NCBI GenBank assembly: GCA_946482075.1
Contig: CAMLQG010000083.1
Location: 1-16,392, forward strand
Reading direction: 5' to 3'
DNA length: 16,392 nt
Source: an uncultured Erythrobacteraceae bacterium
Lineage (GTDB): Bacteria > Pseudomonadota > Alphaproteobacteria > Sphingomonadales > Sphingomonadaceae
Shown here: positions 14,041 to 16,392 of the stretch, piece by piece
How positions within the stretch are numbered: the stretch's first letter is position 1
Layout of the letters: each line of letters begins with the position of its first letter
Made by a program: the position numbers and the translations under genes
The notes under the pieces: generated by a model
Told to the model about the DNA's origin: nothing
The model's database searches: none
The model's input: the letters and a program-made list of their open reading frames with translations, nothing else

Positions 14041-15138
14041 CTATTCCTCGGTGCGGATCAGGACCGTCTCGCCCACAAGCACGAAGAGCAGGAATGGTGC
14101 CCAGGCTGCGAGCAAAGGAGGGTAGCCGCCGAAATTGCCCATGGCGAGAGCGGCGTTGTCGACCACGAAGTAGGCGAAGCCCAGCGCCATGCCGATGACG
14201 GCGCGGACGAAGAGCTGGCCCGATCGCGCAAGGCCGAAAGCCGCGACCGCGCCGAGCAGCGGCATCAGCACGGCGGACAGCGGGCCGGAAATCTTGTGCC
14301 ACCATTTTCCGCGCAATTCGCCTGTTTGCTGGCCTGCGGCTTCGGCAGCTTGGATCGATCGCCAGAGCTGCACGATATTCTCGGAATCGGCGTCGACCCT
14401 GCGCTGGTTGATCTGCGCCGGCGTCAGTCCGCGTGCCACGGTGAGCGGCTCGATCCGCTGCAGCCGCGCCCCCTGCACGTCGAAGCTGACACCCTCTTCC
14501 AGCCGCCAGCCGGGATTGGTGTAGATCGCGCGCGGTGCCCGCACCTGTTCCAGGATGATGCCCTGCGCGTTGCGCCGGTACCAGGTGACGCCCTCCATAT
14601 GCATCGTGTTGCCGCTGCCGAAGAGATGCGCGGCGGCCAGGATGTTCGATCCGTCGCGGAAATAGGCGTTGTCGCGGAGTGCGCTTTCCTTCGGGATGGG
14701 GCCGTATTTGGCCTTGACCCAGGCATCGAGCGAGCCGTTCGACCGGGTGACGACTGTTTCGTTGAATGCGAAGCTCAGCACGGAGATGGCGAGCGCGCTG
14801 ATGATCAGCGGAGCGAGCACCTGGTGAGCGGACATGCCTGCCGCTTTCATCGAGATCACTTCGCTGTTCTGGTTTAGCGTGGCGAGCGTGATGATCGTGG
14901 CGAGAAGCACCGAATAGGGCAGGAATTGCGAGACCAGCTGCGGTACGCGCAGTGATACGTATTGCCAGAGCTGCGCTTCGCCATTGCCGGGATATTCGAG
15001 GATCTTGCCGCTCTCGCTCAGGAGGTCGAGCGTCTGGAGCACCAGCACCAGCATGACGAGCACCGCGATGATGCGGGTGACGAACAGCCGGGCGAGATAG
15101 AGCGTGACCGTGCGCGACGGGAAGAAGTCAAGCCGCAT
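14041..15138 (-). CDS. lptG: LPS export ABC transporter permease LptG
   Basis: A 365-residue inner-membrane subunit of the LptB2FG complex, which extracts lipopolysaccharide from the inner membrane and feeds it to LptC/LptA. Membrane helices are seen near residues 15-38, 62-87 and 106-127, then a periplasmic beta-jellyroll domain (about 135-270), then helices near 284-304, 309-332 and 341-361. The coupling-helix segment NSEVISMKAAGMSAHQVL (91-108) contacts the LptB ATPase. The length is typical. The gene overlaps the end of lptF by 11 bp (15128-15138), so the two are co-translated. LptB, LptA and LptC are not in this window. Confidence 0.95.
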   Translation of the reverse strand: MRLDFFPSRTVTLYLARLFVTRIIAVLVMLVLVLQTLDLLSESGKILEYPGNGEAQLWQYVSLRVPQLVSQFLPYSVLLATIITLATLNQNSEVISMKAAGMSAHQVLAPLIISALAISVLSFAFNETVVTRSNGSLDAWVKAKYGPIPKESALRDNAYFRDGSNILAAAHLFGSGNTMHMEGVTWYRRNAQGIILEQVRAPRAIYTNPGWRLEEGVSFDVQGARLQRIEPLTVARGLTPAQINQRRVDADSENIVQLWRSIQAAEAAGQQTGELRGKWWHKISGPLSAVLMPLLGAVAAFGLARSGQLFVRAVIGMALGFAYFVVDNAALAMGNFGGYPPLLAAWAPFLLFVLVGETVLIRTEE

Positions 15139-16354
15139 CGGCTGCCAACCTCGCTTGCTGGATACGGCGATAGCGGCGCGACAACAGCTTGAGGCGCTGC
15201 GTCAACTTGGCGAAGACGGCTTCCAGCGCACCGATCGCCTGGCCGCCCGGGACATACGCAACGCGGTAGAACATCCAGAGGATCAGCGCGGCAAACAGGA
15301 GGAACGGCCCCCACAGGGCGATTATCGGATCGACCCGGCCCAGCGCGGCCACGTCTTCCCCATACTGGTTCACCTTGTGATAGGCGACGACCATGACGAT
15401 CGACACGAAGACGCCGAGAGCGGAGGTGGACCGCTTGGGCGGGATCGCGAGCGCAACCGCCAGCAGCGGCAGCAGCACCATCATCACCACTTCGACGAGA
15501 CGGTAATTGAGGCTGGCCTTGCTCGATTGCCGCAGATGTTCGGGGACGTCCTTGTTCCAGCCAATCTTGAGCAGTTCGGGCAGGACATATTCGCGCTCCT
15601 TCCCGCCGCGCTTTCGGAACGCTTCGATCTTGGGCAGGTCGATCGGCAGATCGTGCTGCGTGAAGCTGAGCACGCGCGGCGACTTGCCGGGTGTGTCCTG
15701 GATGATCGTGCCGTCAACCAGCCGCAGGATGATCGTGTCCTTGCTGTCCTGCGTGGCGAGGAACTGGCCGCCCCGCGCGGAGATCGACAGCACTTGCCCC
15801 TTTTTGTCCGCCAGCCGCGCGAAGATGCCTTCCAGCTTGCGCCCTTCATCGCGGCTCTGTTCCACCCGCAAGGCCATCCTGTCCTTCAGCGTGGTGAACT
15901 CGCCGACCTTGATCGATGCGCCCAGTGCGCCCGAACGAAGCTCGAATTCCAGCTGTTCGTAGTAATAGCGCGAGAGGGGCGCGAGATAGCCCACGATCAC
16001 CAGATTGAACGCCGCCAGCGCGACGGTGAGCATGTAGGGAACGCGCAGCAGTCGCAGATAGCCGAGGCCGACGGCGCGCAGCGAGTCGAGCTCGCTCGTC
16101 GTCGCGAGCTTGCGAAACGCAAGCAGGATGCCGAGCATCAGGCCCAGCGGGATCGCGAGGCTGGCATATTCAGGCACGAGGTTGACGAGCATGCGGAACA
16201 CCGCGCTCACCGGGCCGCCTTCGGTCGCCACGAAGTCGAACAGGCGCAGCATCTTTTCCAGCATCAGGAGCGACGCCGCCAGCGCGAACACCGCCAGCAT
16301 CGGCACCAGCGTCTGCTTCAGGATGTAGCGATCGATGGCGGGAAGGGTTTTCAA
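15128..16354 (-). CDS. lptF: LPS export ABC transporter permease LptF
   Basis: A 408-residue partner of LptG in the LptB2FG extractor. Helices lie near residues 13-33, 53-81 and 104-126, with the coupling helix ELDSLRAVGLGYLRLLRVP (88-106). A periplasmic jellyroll domain follows (about 140-270), then helices near 284-305, 310-326 and 345-365. A basic tail of about 35 residues (RLKLLSRRYRRIQQARLA) extends beyond the last helix. The start is TTG at 16354, which gives the usual MKTLPAIDRYI N-terminus. The frame stays open to the window edge (16392) but contains no other start codon there. No strong ribosome-binding site is visible. Confidence 0.94.
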   Translation of the reverse strand: MKTLPAIDRYILKQTLVPMLAVFALAASLLMLEKMLRLFDFVATEGGPVSAVFRMLVNLVPEYASLAIPLGLMLGILLAFRKLATTSELDSLRAVGLGYLRLLRVPYMLTVALAAFNLVIVGYLAPLSRYYYEQLEFELRSGALGASIKVGEFTTLKDRMALRVEQSRDEGRKLEGIFARLADKKGQVLSISARGGQFLATQDSKDTIILRLVDGTIIQDTPGKSPRVLSFTQHDLPIDLPKIEAFRKRGGKEREYVLPELLKIGWNKDVPEHLRQSSKASLNYRLVEVVMMVLLPLLAVALAIPPKRSTSALGVFVSIVMVVAYHKVNQYGEDVAALGRVDPIIALWGPFLLFAALILWMFYRVAYVPGGQAIGALEAVFAKLTQRLKLLSRRYRRIQQARLAADAA

Positions 16355-16392
16355 GCGATTAGCCGTGCATGCCTGACGCGGTGAAGGGTCGT

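Noticed and set aside
15104..16384. Long plus-strand open frame (426 codons) opposite lptF and similar long frames opposite the TonB receptor, LOG, thiD and glmM
   Set aside because: They are Arg/His/Gln/Gly-rich antisense frames typical of high-GC DNA, lie opposite well-recognised genes and have no family character.

Overview
The window looks like chromosomal DNA from a high-GC alphaproteobacterium, most likely of the order Sphingomonadales. The clues are a NepR/EcfG/PhyR general stress response locus with a CHASE-HisKA_2/HWE kinase, a TonB receptor of the kind that is very numerous in sphingomonads, and a lipid hydroxylase next to a ceramide-synthase-like acyltransferase. The genus cannot be fixed from the sequence alone. 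There is no CRISPR array, no transposase, no complete tRNA and no rRNA.

Layout. (a) 1-545: 3' part of a sterol-desaturase/fatty-acid-hydroxylase gene cut by the window edge. (b) 546-950: a 405-bp gap with a tRNA-3'-end-like fragment (669-693), then an AT-rich stretch with a 10-bp inverted repeat and a 13-bp operator-like palindrome. (c) 951-3374: TonB-dependent receptor (+). (d) 3475-4362: LOG-family nucleotide phosphoribohydrolase (+). (e) 6478 down to 4386: glmM and thiD (-), overlapping at TTGA. (f) 6656-7267: Fe superoxide dismutase (+), followed by a bidirectional terminator. (g) 7341-11184: general stress response block. It holds a 65-residue protein, ecfG and nepR (all -), the membrane sensor kinase (+) and phyR (-). 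(h) 11324-11444: a candidate small RNA with an EcfG-like promoter, a C-rich loop and a strong terminator. (i) 11451-13460 (-): an FA2H-like hydroxylase followed by a GNAT-type acyltransferase resembling bacterial ceramide synthases. (j) 13633-13911 (-): a proline-rich lipoprotein. (k) 14041-16354 (-): lptF and lptG for lipopolysaccharide export.

How the genes work together. The stress block is a complete regulatory circuit. The kinase controls phosphorylation of PhyR, phospho-PhyR captures NepR, and EcfG is freed. Reading both strands for the EcfG consensus (GGAAC, 16-nt spacer, CGTT), I find exact matches upstream of nepR-ecfG, of phyR and of the 65-residue gene. A one-mismatch match precedes the small-RNA candidate. 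The circuit therefore appears autoregulated, with two local outputs.

The strongest leads for something undescribed are the putative stress small RNA at about 11355-11444 and the hydroxylase/acyltransferase pair, a candidate for making 2-hydroxylated ceramide. Both are inferences from sequence.
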